From: Flavobacterium limnosediminis JC2902 | GTDB lineage: Bacteria; Bacteroidota; Bacteroidia; Flavobacteriales; Flavobacteriaceae | Length of the DNA: 64,000 nt | Direction of reading: 5' to 3' | Assembly: GCF_000498535.1 (NCBI RefSeq) | Contig: NZ_AVGG01000003.1 | Coordinates: forward strand, 124,001-188,000 | Shown here: positions 7,987-15,968 of the stretch, one piece after another | Layout of the letters: each line of letters begins with the position of its first letter | Numbering within the stretch: position 1 is the first letter of the stretch | The notes under the pieces: model-generated | Told to the model about the DNA's origin: nothing | Seen by the model: only the letters and a program-made list of their open reading frames with translations | Database searches by the model: none | Position numbers and translations under genes: made by a program

Positions 7987-9384
7987 ATGAAAACAATACT
8001 TCTTTTTATTGCTTTGGTCTTTATCCAATGTACGCAACATTCCCAAACTCCCACCTCATCCGTCATTGGATTACAGAGTTTTGCCACGGGTTTTTCTTCT
8101 CCTGTAGAAATCACCCATTGCGGTGACAGCCGGCTTTTTGTGGTGGAACAGGACGGACTCATCAAAATCCTGAATACCAACGGAACAATAAACCCCACTC
8201 CTTTCCTAAACGTTACCACTTTAACTAACGGCGGAGGGGAACAAGGATTATTAGGACTGGCGTTTCATCCCAATTATGCATCCAACGGTTATTTTTACAT
8301 TAATTATACAAGGATTAGTGACGGCGCTACGGTCATTGCCCGATATTCCGTTAACACAGGTAATCCCAATACTGCTAATCCATCCGGAACTGTATTGTTA
8401 CTCATTCCGCAACCCTATTCTAATCACAATGGCGGCACTTTAAAATTTGGTCCTGATGGTTATTTATACATTGGCATGGGCGATGGCGGAAGCGGTGGCG
8501 ACCCAGGAAACCGTGCGCAAAACATCAATGAGCTGCTCGGAAAAATGTTGCGCATCGATGTTAATTCGGGTTCCCCTTACGGAATTCCTCCAAACAATCC
8601 GTATGTGGGTGTGGCAGGAGCGGATGAAATCTGGGCCATAGGACTTCGGAATCCCTGGAAATTCTCCTTCGACCGACAAAACGATGATTTATGGATAGCC
8701 GATGTGGGCCAGAATCAGTACGAAGAAATCAACCGTGCCGGCGGTACGGAAGCCGGACTCAATTACGGCTGGCGATGTTACGAAGGGAATACCGCTTACA
8801 ACACCACTGGTTGTCCGCCACAGGCTTCGCTGAAAGCACCTTTAGTTGTTACTACTCATTCCTCGGGATCCTGTTCCGTAACGGGAGGTTATGTTTATCG
8901 CGGAACAAATTACCCCAATTTTCAGGGGAAATATTTCTTTTCCGATTACTGCAAAGCACAGATTGGCATGGCCGACAGCTCAGGAAACGTAACCTATTCC
9001 CAGACATTTACCGGCAACAATTTTGTGACTTTTGGGGAAGATGTGAATGGCGAGATGTATGTCGGCTCTATCAATAACGGGGTCATTTACAAATTGGTCG
9101 ACAGTTCGCTGAATGTTTCGAAAAATGACAAAAAAGCGTTTCTTATTTATCCGAATCCTGCAAAATCTGAGATTTTTGTTCAGAGTAACGATGACGGGAA
9201 TTTTGCCACTGCCATAACCCTTTTCGATTGCAACGGAAAAAAACTACTTTCCCAGAAAACGGAAAGCCAACCGATACATTCCGTGAACACCGGAAACTTA
9301 GCTTCGGGATGGTATCTTCTGAAAATAAAAGACAACGCGGGACAAGTGTACACCCATAAACTCATAGTGAACGATAAACTCTAA
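7987..9384 (+). CDS. Secreted PQQ-type sugar dehydrogenase (GSDH family) with T9SS sorting domain
   Basis: A hydrophobic leader with CTQ suggests a lipoprotein or short signal. The six-bladed glucose/sorbosone dehydrogenase propeller spans about 30-360, with LFVVEQDGLIKI, EQGLLGLAFHPNY, NHNGGTLKFGPDGYLYIGMGDGGSGGD and NYGWRCYEG. These proteins oxidise sugars with PQQ; the cofactor is assumed from the family. The last 80 residues are a type A T9SS sorting domain (FLIYPNPAKSEIFV ... SGWYLLKIKDNAGQVYTHKLIV), which targets the protein through the outer membrane. The next gene starts 3 bases later. Confidence 0.9.
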   Translation: MKTILLFIALVFIQCTQHSQTPTSSVIGLQSFATGFSSPVEITHCGDSRLFVVEQDGLIKILNTNGTINPTPFLNVTTLTNGGGEQGLLGLAFHPNYASNGYFYINYTRISDGATVIARYSVNTGNPNTANPSGTVLLLIPQPYSNHNGGTLKFGPDGYLYIGMGDGGSGGDPGNRAQNINELLGKMLRIDVNSGSPYGIPPNNPYVGVAGADEIWAIGLRNPWKFSFDRQNDDLWIADVGQNQYEEINRAGGTEAGLNYGWRCYEGNTAYNTTGCPPQASLKAPLVVTTHSSGSCSVTGGYVYRGTNYPNFQGKYFFSDYCKAQIGMADSSGNVTYSQTFTGNNFVTFGEDVNGEMYVGSINNGVIYKLVDSSLNVSKNDKKAFLIYPNPAKSEIFVQSNDDGNFATAITLFDCNGKKLLSQKTESQPIHSVNTGNLASGWYLLKIKDNAGQVYTHKLIVNDKL

Positions 9385-9387
9385 GTG

Positions 9388-10044
9388 ATGAAAATAGCAG
9401 TAATGGGAACCGGTATGGTAGGAGATGCCATCGGTTCAAAATTAATTTCTTTGGGACACTCCGTTATGATGGGCAGCCGGACCAAAAACAATGAAAAAGC
9501 GCTTGCCTTTGTAAGCAAAAATTCAGACAACGCGAGTGAAGGCACCTTTGCAGAGGCAGCCCGTTTTGGCGAAATTATTTTTAACTGTACCAAAGGAGAA
9601 CATTCATTGGACGCTTTAAAATCAGCCGGTGATGCCCTTAACGGAAAAATACTTGTGGATATCGCCAATCCGTTGGATTTTAGTCAGGGCATGCCACCAA
9701 CATTGCTTCCTGCTTTGAGTAATTCCAATTCATTGGGTGAAGAAATCCAGAAAGCGTTTCCCGATACGAAAGTGGTAAAAACACTAAATACAATGTGGAA
9801 CGGTTTGATGGTAAACCCTAACCTGATTGGAAACGGTGACCACATCAATTACATTTGCGGGAACGATGCGGATGCGAAATCTAAAGTAATCTCTATACTC
9901 AATGAAGTGGGCTGGAAAAAAGAAAACATCCTTGATCTTGGCGATATTTCCGCCGCGAGAGGAACAGAAGGCTACTTACCGTTATGGCTGCGAATTTATG
10001 GTGCTACCGGCAGTGGCGCCTTTAATTTTAAGTTGGTGAAATAA
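9388..10044 (+). CDS. NADP-binding oxidoreductase, F420-dependent NADP reductase-like
   Basis: The N-terminal Rossmann motif is intact (IAVMGTGMVGDAIGSKL). The protein continues with the FNCTKGEHSLDALKSA and VVKTLNTMWNGLMVNP segments typical of the COG2085/F420:NADP oxidoreductase-like family, about 215 residues. Bacteroidota are not known to make F420, so the substrate is probably different. I chose ATG 9388; a GTG at 9385 would add one residue. It lies 3 bases after the dehydrogenase stop and is likely co-transcribed. Confidence 0.82.
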   Translation: MKIAVMGTGMVGDAIGSKLISLGHSVMMGSRTKNNEKALAFVSKNSDNASEGTFAEAARFGEIIFNCTKGEHSLDALKSAGDALNGKILVDIANPLDFSQGMPPTLLPALSNSNSLGEEIQKAFPDTKVVKTLNTMWNGLMVNPNLIGNGDHINYICGNDADAKSKVISILNEVGWKKENILDLGDISAARGTEGYLPLWLRIYGATGSGAFNFKLVK

Positions 10045-10107
10045 AAACAGGTTTCTTTCAACAAATCCCTCAACTTCCGGCCTTTAAAAGAGATACATTT
10101 TAACTTT

Positions 10108-11148
10108 TTAAGGCGCCGGATTCGGAATCAGTTCCTGTATTTTGTTGATTTCGGCTAAAACGGCATCGGTTAAAACCACATCGAAGGCATTGATATTTTC
10201 CTCCAATTGACTTAAAGTTGTAGCCCCGATAATCGTGGACGTTACAAACTTTTGATGATGTACGAAAGCGATGCCCATTTCGGTTACGGTCATACCACAA
10301 TCCTTTGCCAAATCCTGGTATAATTTGGTTGCTTTATGGCAATTTTCGTTCGTATATCGAGTGAAATGCGGGAACAAATCCAAGCGGGAATTCGGCACAA
10401 TACCCTTTAAATGTTTTCCGGTAATGAAGCCGAAACCGAGTGGTGAGTAGGCCAGTAAACCGACATTTTCCCTCATGCAAATTTCAGACAATCCCACTTC
10501 AAACAAACGGTTCAACAGGGAATACGGGTTTTGAATCGTGGCGATTCGCGGCAGGTTGTGTTTCTCGCTTTCGTTTAAAAACTTCATCACACCCCACGGA
10601 TTTTCATTGGAAACACCAATATGCTTGATTTTTCCTTCCTTGATTAAACCGTCAAAAACCGTCAGTACTTCTAAAATATTATCCTGCCATTGGTTATCGA
10701 TTTCCGAAACTCCGCGTTTTCCGAACATATTCATAACACGCTCCGGCCAATGCATCTGATACAAATCGATATAATCCGTTTGCAGGTTTTTCAGACTCAG
10801 ATCTACCGCTTCATGCAGACTCTTTTTCGAGAAATCCAACGGTTGGCGAATATATCCCATGCCACGGTTCGGACCGGCAATTTTGGTAGCCACAACCAAT
10901 TTTTCCCTTTTCGATTTTCCTATTTTGTTGAGCCACGTTCCTATGAAACGCTCAGTACTTCCAAAAATATGCTCGTTCCCACCAATAGGATACATTTCGG
11001 CCGTATCGATAAAATTGATACCGCGTTCCGTGGCATAGTCCAATTGGGAATGGGCTTCAGCTTCCGTATTCTGATTGCCGAAGGTCATTGTTCCAAGGCA
11101 TATTTTGCTAACTTGTAAATCGGTATTGGGTAAGGTGATATAGTTCAT
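10108..11148 (-). CDS. Aldo/keto reductase
   Basis: A classic AKR TIM barrel of 346 residues: TDLQVSKICLGTMTFG, FIDTAEMYP (catalytic Asp/Tyr), a Lys in VVATKI, and YQMHWPE (catalytic His). It reduces carbonyls with NADPH; the substrate is unknown. I place the start at ATG 11148 (MNYITLPNTD). The 18 codons that can be read upstream (LRTSEPQNLRTSEP) are an in-frame reading of an 8-bp tandem repeat. A TAnnTTTG element on this strand at 11200-11207 would start the mRNA at about 11193, making the 5' UTR consist of that repeat. Confidence 0.92.
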   Translation of the reverse strand: MNYITLPNTDLQVSKICLGTMTFGNQNTEAEAHSQLDYATERGINFIDTAEMYPIGGNEHIFGSTERFIGTWLNKIGKSKREKLVVATKIAGPNRGMGYIRQPLDFSKKSLHEAVDLSLKNLQTDYIDLYQMHWPERVMNMFGKRGVSEIDNQWQDNILEVLTVFDGLIKEGKIKHIGVSNENPWGVMKFLNESEKHNLPRIATIQNPYSLLNRLFEVGLSEICMRENVGLLAYSPLGFGFITGKHLKGIVPNSRLDLFPHFTRYTNENCHKATKLYQDLAKDCGMTVTEMGIAFVHHQKFVTSTIIGATTLSQLEENINAFDVVLTDAVLAEINKIQELIPNPAP

Positions 11149-11152
11149 ATTT

Positions 11153-11196
11153 GAAGGTTCTGAGGTTCTGAGGTTCTGAGGTTCTGAGGTTCTGAG
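11153..11196. repeat. 8-bp tandem repeat (TGAGGTTC), about 5 copies, in the aldo/keto reductase leader
   Basis: Four perfect TGAGGTTC units at 11161-11192, with imperfect ends (gaaggttc before, tgag after). It lies 4 bases before the start codon of the leftward gene and so forms most of its predicted leader. Confidence 0.9.
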
Positions 11197-11199
11197 AGG

Positions 11200-11207
11200 C
11201 AAAGGTA
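11200..11207 (-). promoter_or_regulatory. -7 promoter element for the aldo/keto reductase
   Basis: CAAAGGTA on the plus strand reads TACCTTTG leftward, an exact TAnnTTTG, 52 bases before the start codon. No convincing -33 box. Confidence 0.45.
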
Positions 11208-11245
11208 AAATTTAGTTGACAGCTACACTAACGGTTAACATTTTT

Positions 11246-11284
11246 TTAAAAACAAAAAGGCCCTAAGAATTACCTTAGAGCCTT
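11246..11284 (-). terminator. Terminator of the OmpA gene, overlapping a short-period repeat
   Basis: On the minus strand AAGGCTCTAAG pairs with CTTAGGGCCTT (plus 274-284 with 257-267, one G-U) and is followed by TTTTTGTTTTT. The adjacent 11285-11309 holds further CCTTAG/CCTCA units, complementary to the array at 11153-11196. Confidence 0.75.
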
Positions 11285-11311
11285 AGCAACTCAGCACCTT
11301 AGTACCTCATC

Positions 11312-12277
11312 TTAAATATCGTTCAGCATCTTCGTGATTTCATCCAATTTTGGAGTCAGGATGATTTCGATACGACGGTTTTTCGCTTTTCCTTCAGCCG
11401 TTTCGTTGCTCATTAAAGGCGAATATTCTCCGCGACCTGCCGCTGTCAGGTTTTCTTTTCTAACCGAAGTGTTTGACGTTAGGATATTCACGATTGCAGT
11501 AGCACGCTTGGTAGATAAATCCCAGTTGTTTTCCACACCACCACCAATGGTTCCGGTAATTTTATCATTATCCGTATGTCCTTCGATTAACACGGAAATA
11601 TCCGGATTGTCACCCAATACTTTTCCGACTAAGTCCACCGCTTTTTTACCGTCCGGATTTACTACCCAGCTTCCGGATTCGAAAAGTAGTTTGTTTTCCA
11701 TGGAAACGTATACTTTCCCGTCTTTTTGTTGTACCGTCAATCCTTTTCCTTCAAACGCACGCAACGATTTTGAAAGGGTTTCTTTCAGTTTGTTCATGGC
11801 CGCTTCTTTGGCTGCGATCATGCTTTCCAATTCGTTTACACGATCGGAACGGTCTTTCAAGTCTTTGTTTAATTTGTCCAGACGCGATCTTTCGGCAGCC
11901 AGGGCTTTTTCTTTAGCTTCCAGTTGCGCTAACAGATCACGGTTTTTATCCATGTTGCTTTTTAAAGCTTCGTCGCTGTTTTTTTCCAAAGCGTTGTACG
12001 AAGACTGCAATGTTTTTAAATTGTTGCTTGCCGCTGCATAATCCGAAGCCAGCTTGTCTCTCTCAGCTTTCAGTTTATCCAATTCCGATTGTAACGTGGC
12101 TTTTTCGTTTTCCAACTGACCTTTAGCGGTTGATAAAGCAGTGTTATCATCAGCTAATTGGCGGTTTTCTTTCTTTAAATCGGCGAATTTGGTTTCTAAA
12201 TCGGTATACATTTTTTTAGAAACGCAAGAGGTGGTTAAGGCTAACGCCAAAATTCCTGCAGATACATGTTTTATCAT
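11312..12277 (-). CDS. OmpA-family outer-membrane lipoprotein
   Basis: The start at ATG 12277 gives a lipoprotein signal with lipobox LTTSC. A long coiled coil (about 25-165, Leu/Lys/Glu/Ala rich) leads to a C-terminal OmpA peptidoglycan-binding domain: LLFESGSWVVNPDGK, VLIEGHTDND, DLSTKRATAIVNIL and KNRRIEIIL. It anchors the outer membrane to peptidoglycan through its Asp/Arg pair. An upstream TTG at 12304 would add nine residues before the signal and is unlikely. Monocistronic. Confidence 0.92.
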   Translation of the reverse strand: MIKHVSAGILALALTTSCVSKKMYTDLETKFADLKKENRQLADDNTALSTAKGQLENEKATLQSELDKLKAERDKLASDYAAASNNLKTLQSSYNALEKNSDEALKSNMDKNRDLLAQLEAKEKALAAERSRLDKLNKDLKDRSDRVNELESMIAAKEAAMNKLKETLSKSLRAFEGKGLTVQQKDGKVYVSMENKLLFESGSWVVNPDGKKAVDLVGKVLGDNPDISVLIEGHTDNDKITGTIGGGVENNWDLSTKRATAIVNILTSNTSVRKENLTAAGRGEYSPLMSNETAEGKAKNRRIEIILTPKLDEITKMLNDI

Positions 12278-12382
12278 TTTTTCGAGGTATTTATTATTAT
12301 TCAATTTCTCCTTTATACTTGTTTTTATTCTTTACTGAAAGTCCATTTTTCACAACTAAACTTCTGTTTCCGCCAAATCCCT

Positions 12383-12473
12383 AGCCCCGATGGGAGTGGC
12401 ATCCTTTTCTTGTCTCGTCTTTTTTGACGAGACAAGAAAAGATAGAACGTCCCGATAGCTATCGGAAAGCGGG
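12383..12473. ncRNA. Structured intergenic element, copy A (conserved flanks, variable hairpin)
   Basis: AGCCC-C-G plus the 15-mer GATGGGAGTGGCATC (12389-12403) abuts a perfect 16-bp hairpin (12404-12419 with 12426-12441, loop of six T), then ATAGAACG (12442-12449). An outer helix CCCG/CGGG (12386-12389, 12470-12473) closes it. Copy B at 43989-44072 has the same layout with an unrelated hairpin. A 15-nt palindromic insert sits at 12450-12464. It may be an RNA (the Flavo-1 motif is one candidate I could not test) or a bidirectional terminator. It lies between the stop of exonuclease III and the OmpA gene. Confidence 0.6.
12450..12465. repeat. Dispersed palindrome TCCCGATAGCTATCGG nested in copy A
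   Basis: CCGATAGCTATCGG is a perfect palindrome. The full 18-bp version TCCCGATAGCTATCGGGA occurs at 39544-39561. Copy B of the surrounding element lacks it. Confidence 0.75.
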
Positions 12474-12489
12474 AAACAGCTCCTGAAAG

Positions 12490-13251
12490 CTATTCTATTT
12501 CCACCAGTACCGGACAATGATCAGAATGTTTGGCTTCCGGTAAAATCACGGCACGTTTTAAACGGTTTTTCATGGGTTCGCTCACCAGATTGTAATCGAT
12601 TCGCCAGCCCTTATTATTTCCTCTCGCTCCGGCGCGGTAACTCCACCAACTGTAATTGTGCGGCTCCTTGTTGAAATGACGGAAGCTGTCCACAAAACCG
12701 CTTTTCATGAAATTGTCCAGCCAGGCGCGTTCTTCGGGTAAAAATCCGGATACTTTTGCGTTTCGGATGGGATCGTGAATGTCGATTGCCTCATGACAGA
12801 TGTTGTAATCGCCACCGATAATCAGATTCGGAATCTCCTTTTTCAGGTTGTTGATGTACGCCTGAAAATCGTCCATGTACTGAAACTTGTGATCCAGTCG
12901 TTCGATGTTGGTCCCGGATGGCAAATACAGGCTCATCACCGAAAAATCATCGAAATCGACTCTCAGATTACGCCCTTCCTTATCCATGTAGTCGATTCCG
13001 GTACCGTAGACCACATTTTTCGGCTGTACTTTCGATAAAATCGCCACACCGCTGTATCCTTTCTTTTCGGCCGGAAACCAATAATGATAAGGATAACCGG
13101 AAAGTTCGATGTCCAGGGTAGGAATTTGTTCGGGTGTCGCTTTGATTTCCTGCAGGCAAATCACGTCAGGATCAGCACTTTGCAACCAGTCGAGAAACCC
13201 CTTTGTTATGGCCGCACGTATTCCATTGACATTGTAGGATATAATCTTCAT
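12490..13251 (-). CDS. xth: Exodeoxyribonuclease III
   Basis: Endonuclease/exonuclease/phosphatase fold, 253 residues: MKIISYNVNGIRAA, DVICLQEIK (metal-binding Glu), GDYNICHEAID, the WRIDYNLVS segment and the terminal SDHCPVLVEIE catalytic Asp-His. It repairs AP sites. The ATG at 13251 gives the standard family start; the 13 upstream codons are not conserved in kind. A TACATTTG promoter element on this strand lies 20 bases upstream. Confidence 0.95.
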   Translation of the reverse strand: MKIISYNVNGIRAAITKGFLDWLQSADPDVICLQEIKATPEQIPTLDIELSGYPYHYWFPAEKKGYSGVAILSKVQPKNVVYGTGIDYMDKEGRNLRVDFDDFSVMSLYLPSGTNIERLDHKFQYMDDFQAYINNLKKEIPNLIIGGDYNICHEAIDIHDPIRNAKVSGFLPEERAWLDNFMKSGFVDSFRHFNKEPHNYSWWSYRAGARGNNKGWRIDYNLVSEPMKNRLKRAVILPEAKHSDHCPVLVEIE

Positions 13252-13270
13252 TCTCAGATAATCTTTTTCC

Positions 13271-13278
13271 CAAATGTA
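13271..13278 (-). promoter_or_regulatory. -7 promoter element for xth
   Basis: CAAATGTA on plus reads TACATTTG leftward, an exact TAnnTTTG, 20 bases before the ATG. Confidence 0.5.
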
Positions 13279-13411
13279 TAGAAAAAACAATCATATTTAA
13301 AACACAACCCTCAATTACTTATAAACAATTAGTCTTCAAACAAATAACAATGAAACCATCAGATTTTACATTTATACTTCACAAACATTTTAACGATTAG
13401 AGTATTATTGC

Positions 13412-13419
13412 TATCTTTG
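13412..13419 (+). promoter_or_regulatory. -7 promoter element for the acyltransferase gene
   Basis: TATCTTTG, an exact TAnnTTTG, 27 bases before ATG 13447. Confidence 0.5.
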
Positions 13420-13446
13420 TTTTTCGCTCAAAAAAACCAAAACTAA

Positions 13447-15255
13447 ATGGGTTTAGTCACCGCTAAAGAAGTTGCAAAAGCAATAAATGCTGATAAATAC
13501 GGTTTTTTAGGAACCTTTTCAGGCTGGTTACTGATGAAGGCGCTTAAAATATCGACACTCAACAAAATTTACAATAGGAACAAGCATTTAAAAGATGTTG
13601 AGTTCCTGAATGCCATATTGGATGAATTTCAGATCAAGTTCGAGATTCCGGAAGCCGACCTGAAACGATTGCCCAAAGACGGTGCTTACATTACGGTTTC
13701 CAACCATCCGCTGGGCGGAATTGACGGTATTTTACTTTTAAAATTAATGCTCGAAAGGGAACCGAATTTCAAAATCATCGCCAATTTCCTGCTGCACCGC
13801 ATCGAACCGATGAAACCGTACATCATGCCGGTGAATCCTTTCGAAAACCACAAAGACGCTAAGTCAAGTGTTATCGGCCTTAAAGAAACGCTTCGTCATT
13901 TAAGTGACGGAAAACCATTAGGAATGTTCCCTGCCGGCGAAGTTTCCACCTACAAAGACGGCCAGCTGGTGGTAGACAAACCCTGGGAGGAAGGCGCTAT
14001 CAAAGTCATCCGCAAAGCACAGGTTCCGGTGGTTCCGATTTATTTCCACGCCAAAAACAGCCGCTTGTTTTATTTCCTTTCCAAAATAAACGACACACTG
14101 CGTACGGCTAAATTACCTTCAGAATTACTGACACAAAAAGATCGTGTAATTAAGGTTCGTATCGGAAAACCAATTTCCGTGGCCGAACAGAACGAATACG
14201 AATCCATAGAAGCATATTCCGAATTTTTACGCAGGAAAACATACATGCTGGCCAATCCTTTCGAAACCGAAAGCAAACTGTTGCCAACGCCAAACTTAAA
14301 ACTTCCCAAGAATCCGAAACAGATTGCCAAACCGGCCAATCAGGACAAAATTCTGGAGGAAGTCACTAGCATCAGAAAAGGAAACTATCGTCTTTTGCAA
14401 AGTAAAAACTACGAGGTTTTCTTTGTCACAGCCGATAAAATCCCGAACATACTTCATGAAATCGGGCGTTTGCGTGAAATTACCTTCCGTGAAGTGGGCG
14501 AAGGAACAAATGAAGCCATCGACCTGGATCAGTACGACAATTACTACCACCACATGTTTTTGTGGGATGACGACACCCAGCAGATTGCAGGAGCCTACCG
14601 TATGGGATTAGGTACTGAAATTTATGCCAAATACGGCATCAATGGTTTTTACCTTCAGGAATTGTTCCGCTTTGAACCGGAACTGTTTGACATGATGAGC
14701 AAATCCATCGAAATGGGACGCGCGTTCATCATCAAGGAATACCAGCAGAAACCTATGCCATTATTCCTGCTTTGGAAAGGAATCGTACACACGACCTTAC
14801 ATTATCCGGAACACAAATTCCTTATCGGCGGGGTGAGCATCAGCAATCAGTTTTCGGAATTTTCGAAATCACTGATGATTGAATTCATGAAATCGAATTA
14901 CTACGATCCGTATATTGCCCAATACGTACATCCTAAAAAGGAGTACAAGGTAAAATTAAAAGACGCGGATAAGGACTTTATTTTTGATGAAGCCGAATCC
15001 GATCTGAACAAATTTGACAAAATCATTGACGAACTGGAACCGGGAAGCTTGCGTTTACCTGTACTGATTAAAAAATATATCAAACAGAATGCCCGAGTGG
15101 TTGCCTTTAATGTAGATCCTTTATTTAACAATGCCGTTGACGGATTGATGTATATCCGTATCGCCGACATCCCCGAAAGCACCATGAAACCGGTTATTGA
15201 AGAATTTCAGGCAGAATTGGAGCGTAAACTTGCGGAAAAAGGAGAAAACATTTAA
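13447..15255 (+). CDS. Two-domain acyltransferase, OlsF-like (ornithine/amino-acid lipid synthesis)
   Basis: The N-terminal PlsC-type acyltransferase (about 75-260) has the NHPLGGID catalytic block (NHxxGGxD) and FPAGEVS. The C-terminal half (about 310-500) is a hemolysin/OlsB-like GNAT N-acyltransferase (LREITFREVGEGT, ELFRFEPELFD, EMGRAFI). The same order is known for OlsF, where the C-terminal part N-acylates ornithine and the N-terminal part O-acylates it, giving ornithine lipids. The substrate here is inference; glycine-serine type aminolipids of Bacteroidota are an alternative. It is followed 26 bases later by a DUF805 gene. Confidence 0.82.
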   Translation: MGLVTAKEVAKAINADKYGFLGTFSGWLLMKALKISTLNKIYNRNKHLKDVEFLNAILDEFQIKFEIPEADLKRLPKDGAYITVSNHPLGGIDGILLLKLMLEREPNFKIIANFLLHRIEPMKPYIMPVNPFENHKDAKSSVIGLKETLRHLSDGKPLGMFPAGEVSTYKDGQLVVDKPWEEGAIKVIRKAQVPVVPIYFHAKNSRLFYFLSKINDTLRTAKLPSELLTQKDRVIKVRIGKPISVAEQNEYESIEAYSEFLRRKTYMLANPFETESKLLPTPNLKLPKNPKQIAKPANQDKILEEVTSIRKGNYRLLQSKNYEVFFVTADKIPNILHEIGRLREITFREVGEGTNEAIDLDQYDNYYHHMFLWDDDTQQIAGAYRMGLGTEIYAKYGINGFYLQELFRFEPELFDMMSKSIEMGRAFIIKEYQQKPMPLFLLWKGIVHTTLHYPEHKFLIGGVSISNQFSEFSKSLMIEFMKSNYYDPYIAQYVHPKKEYKVKLKDADKDFIFDEAESDLNKFDKIIDELEPGSLRLPVLIKKYIKQNARVVAFNVDPLFNNAVDGLMYIRIADIPESTMKPVIEEFQAELERKLAEKGENI

Positions 15256-15281
15256 CCATCTACAACCAAAACAAAAAAAGT

Positions 15282-15683
15282 ATGAAGTACTATTTAGAAG
15301 TATTGAAAAAGTATGCCGAATTCAGCGGAAGAGCAAGAAGGAAAGAATATTGGATGTTTCTTCTGTTCAATATGATTTTTGCAGTAGTAGCAATGATTCT
15401 TGATAACCTATTTGGAATCGCTTTTGGAAATATTGGTTATGGACCTCTATATATAATTTATGCGATTGCAATGTTTATTCCAGGATTAGCAGTAGGCATA
15501 AGAAGATTACACGACATTGGAAAAAGCGGCTGGATGACATTAATTGTGTTTATTCCGCTTATTGGCCCAATCTGGCTATTAGTATTATTGGTTTCAGAAG
15601 GAGACAGAGGAGCCAATAAATACGGAAAAGATCCAAAATATTTTGGTGACGAAATAAACGAAATAGGTATTCCGCAAGAATAA
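15282..15683 (+). CDS. DUF805 inner-membrane protein
   Basis: 133 residues with the DUF805 hallmarks: an N-terminal KYAEFSGRARRKEYW block, hydrophobic helices (FLLFNMIFAVVAMIL; YIIYAIAMFIPGLAVGIRRLHDIGKSGW; LIVFIPLIGPIWLLVLL) and a polar tail EGDRGANKYGKDP. The function of the family is unknown. Probably co-transcribed with the acyltransferase; a terminator follows directly. Confidence 0.9.
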   Translation: MKYYLEVLKKYAEFSGRARRKEYWMFLLFNMIFAVVAMILDNLFGIAFGNIGYGPLYIIYAIAMFIPGLAVGIRRLHDIGKSGWMTLIVFIPLIGPIWLLVLLVSEGDRGANKYGKDPKYFGDEINEIGIPQE

Positions 15684-15691
15684 ATAAAAAC

Positions 15692-15717
15692 AAAGCCCCG
15701 AAATTCCGGGGCTTTTT
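15692..15717 (+). terminator. Rho-independent terminator after the DUF805 gene
   Basis: AAAGCCCCG (15692-15700) pairs with CGGGGCTTT (15707-15715) and runs into T residues. Confidence 0.92.
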
Positions 15718-15933
15718 CATATAAAAGAGAAAAACAACACCCCTATTTCTTTTTCAACCCTGTTTTCCTTAGCAATTTAAATCCCTACGTATTTCACGGA
15801 TTCAACAAAAACGAACACATCTGAAATACTAAACTTATAATTTTAAATTACAAGTTCTTAAAACGCGCACAACAAGCCCACAATAATAAAATAATATTTT
15901 TAAACAAAAACAAAAACTGTCGTGATATTCTCC

Positions 15934-15941
15934 TATTTTTG
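15934..15941 (+). promoter_or_regulatory. -7 promoter element for the T9SS type B protein
   Basis: TATTTTTG, an exact TAnnTTTG, 27 bases before ATG 15969. The gap 15718-15933 is AT-rich and otherwise shows nothing. Confidence 0.5.
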
Positions 15942-15968
15942 TGAACCCTAAAAAACAACCACCACAAA

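Noticed and set aside
8691-9077. 128-residue ORF inside the sugar dehydrogenase gene
   Set aside because: Out-of-frame shadow of a strongly supported GSDH domain; composition rich in Arg/Cys/Leu without any motif.
11149-11202. N-terminal extension of the aldo/keto reductase (LRTSEPQNLRTSEP)
   Set aside because: It is an in-frame reading of the 8-bp tandem repeat; the family start is at ATG 11148.
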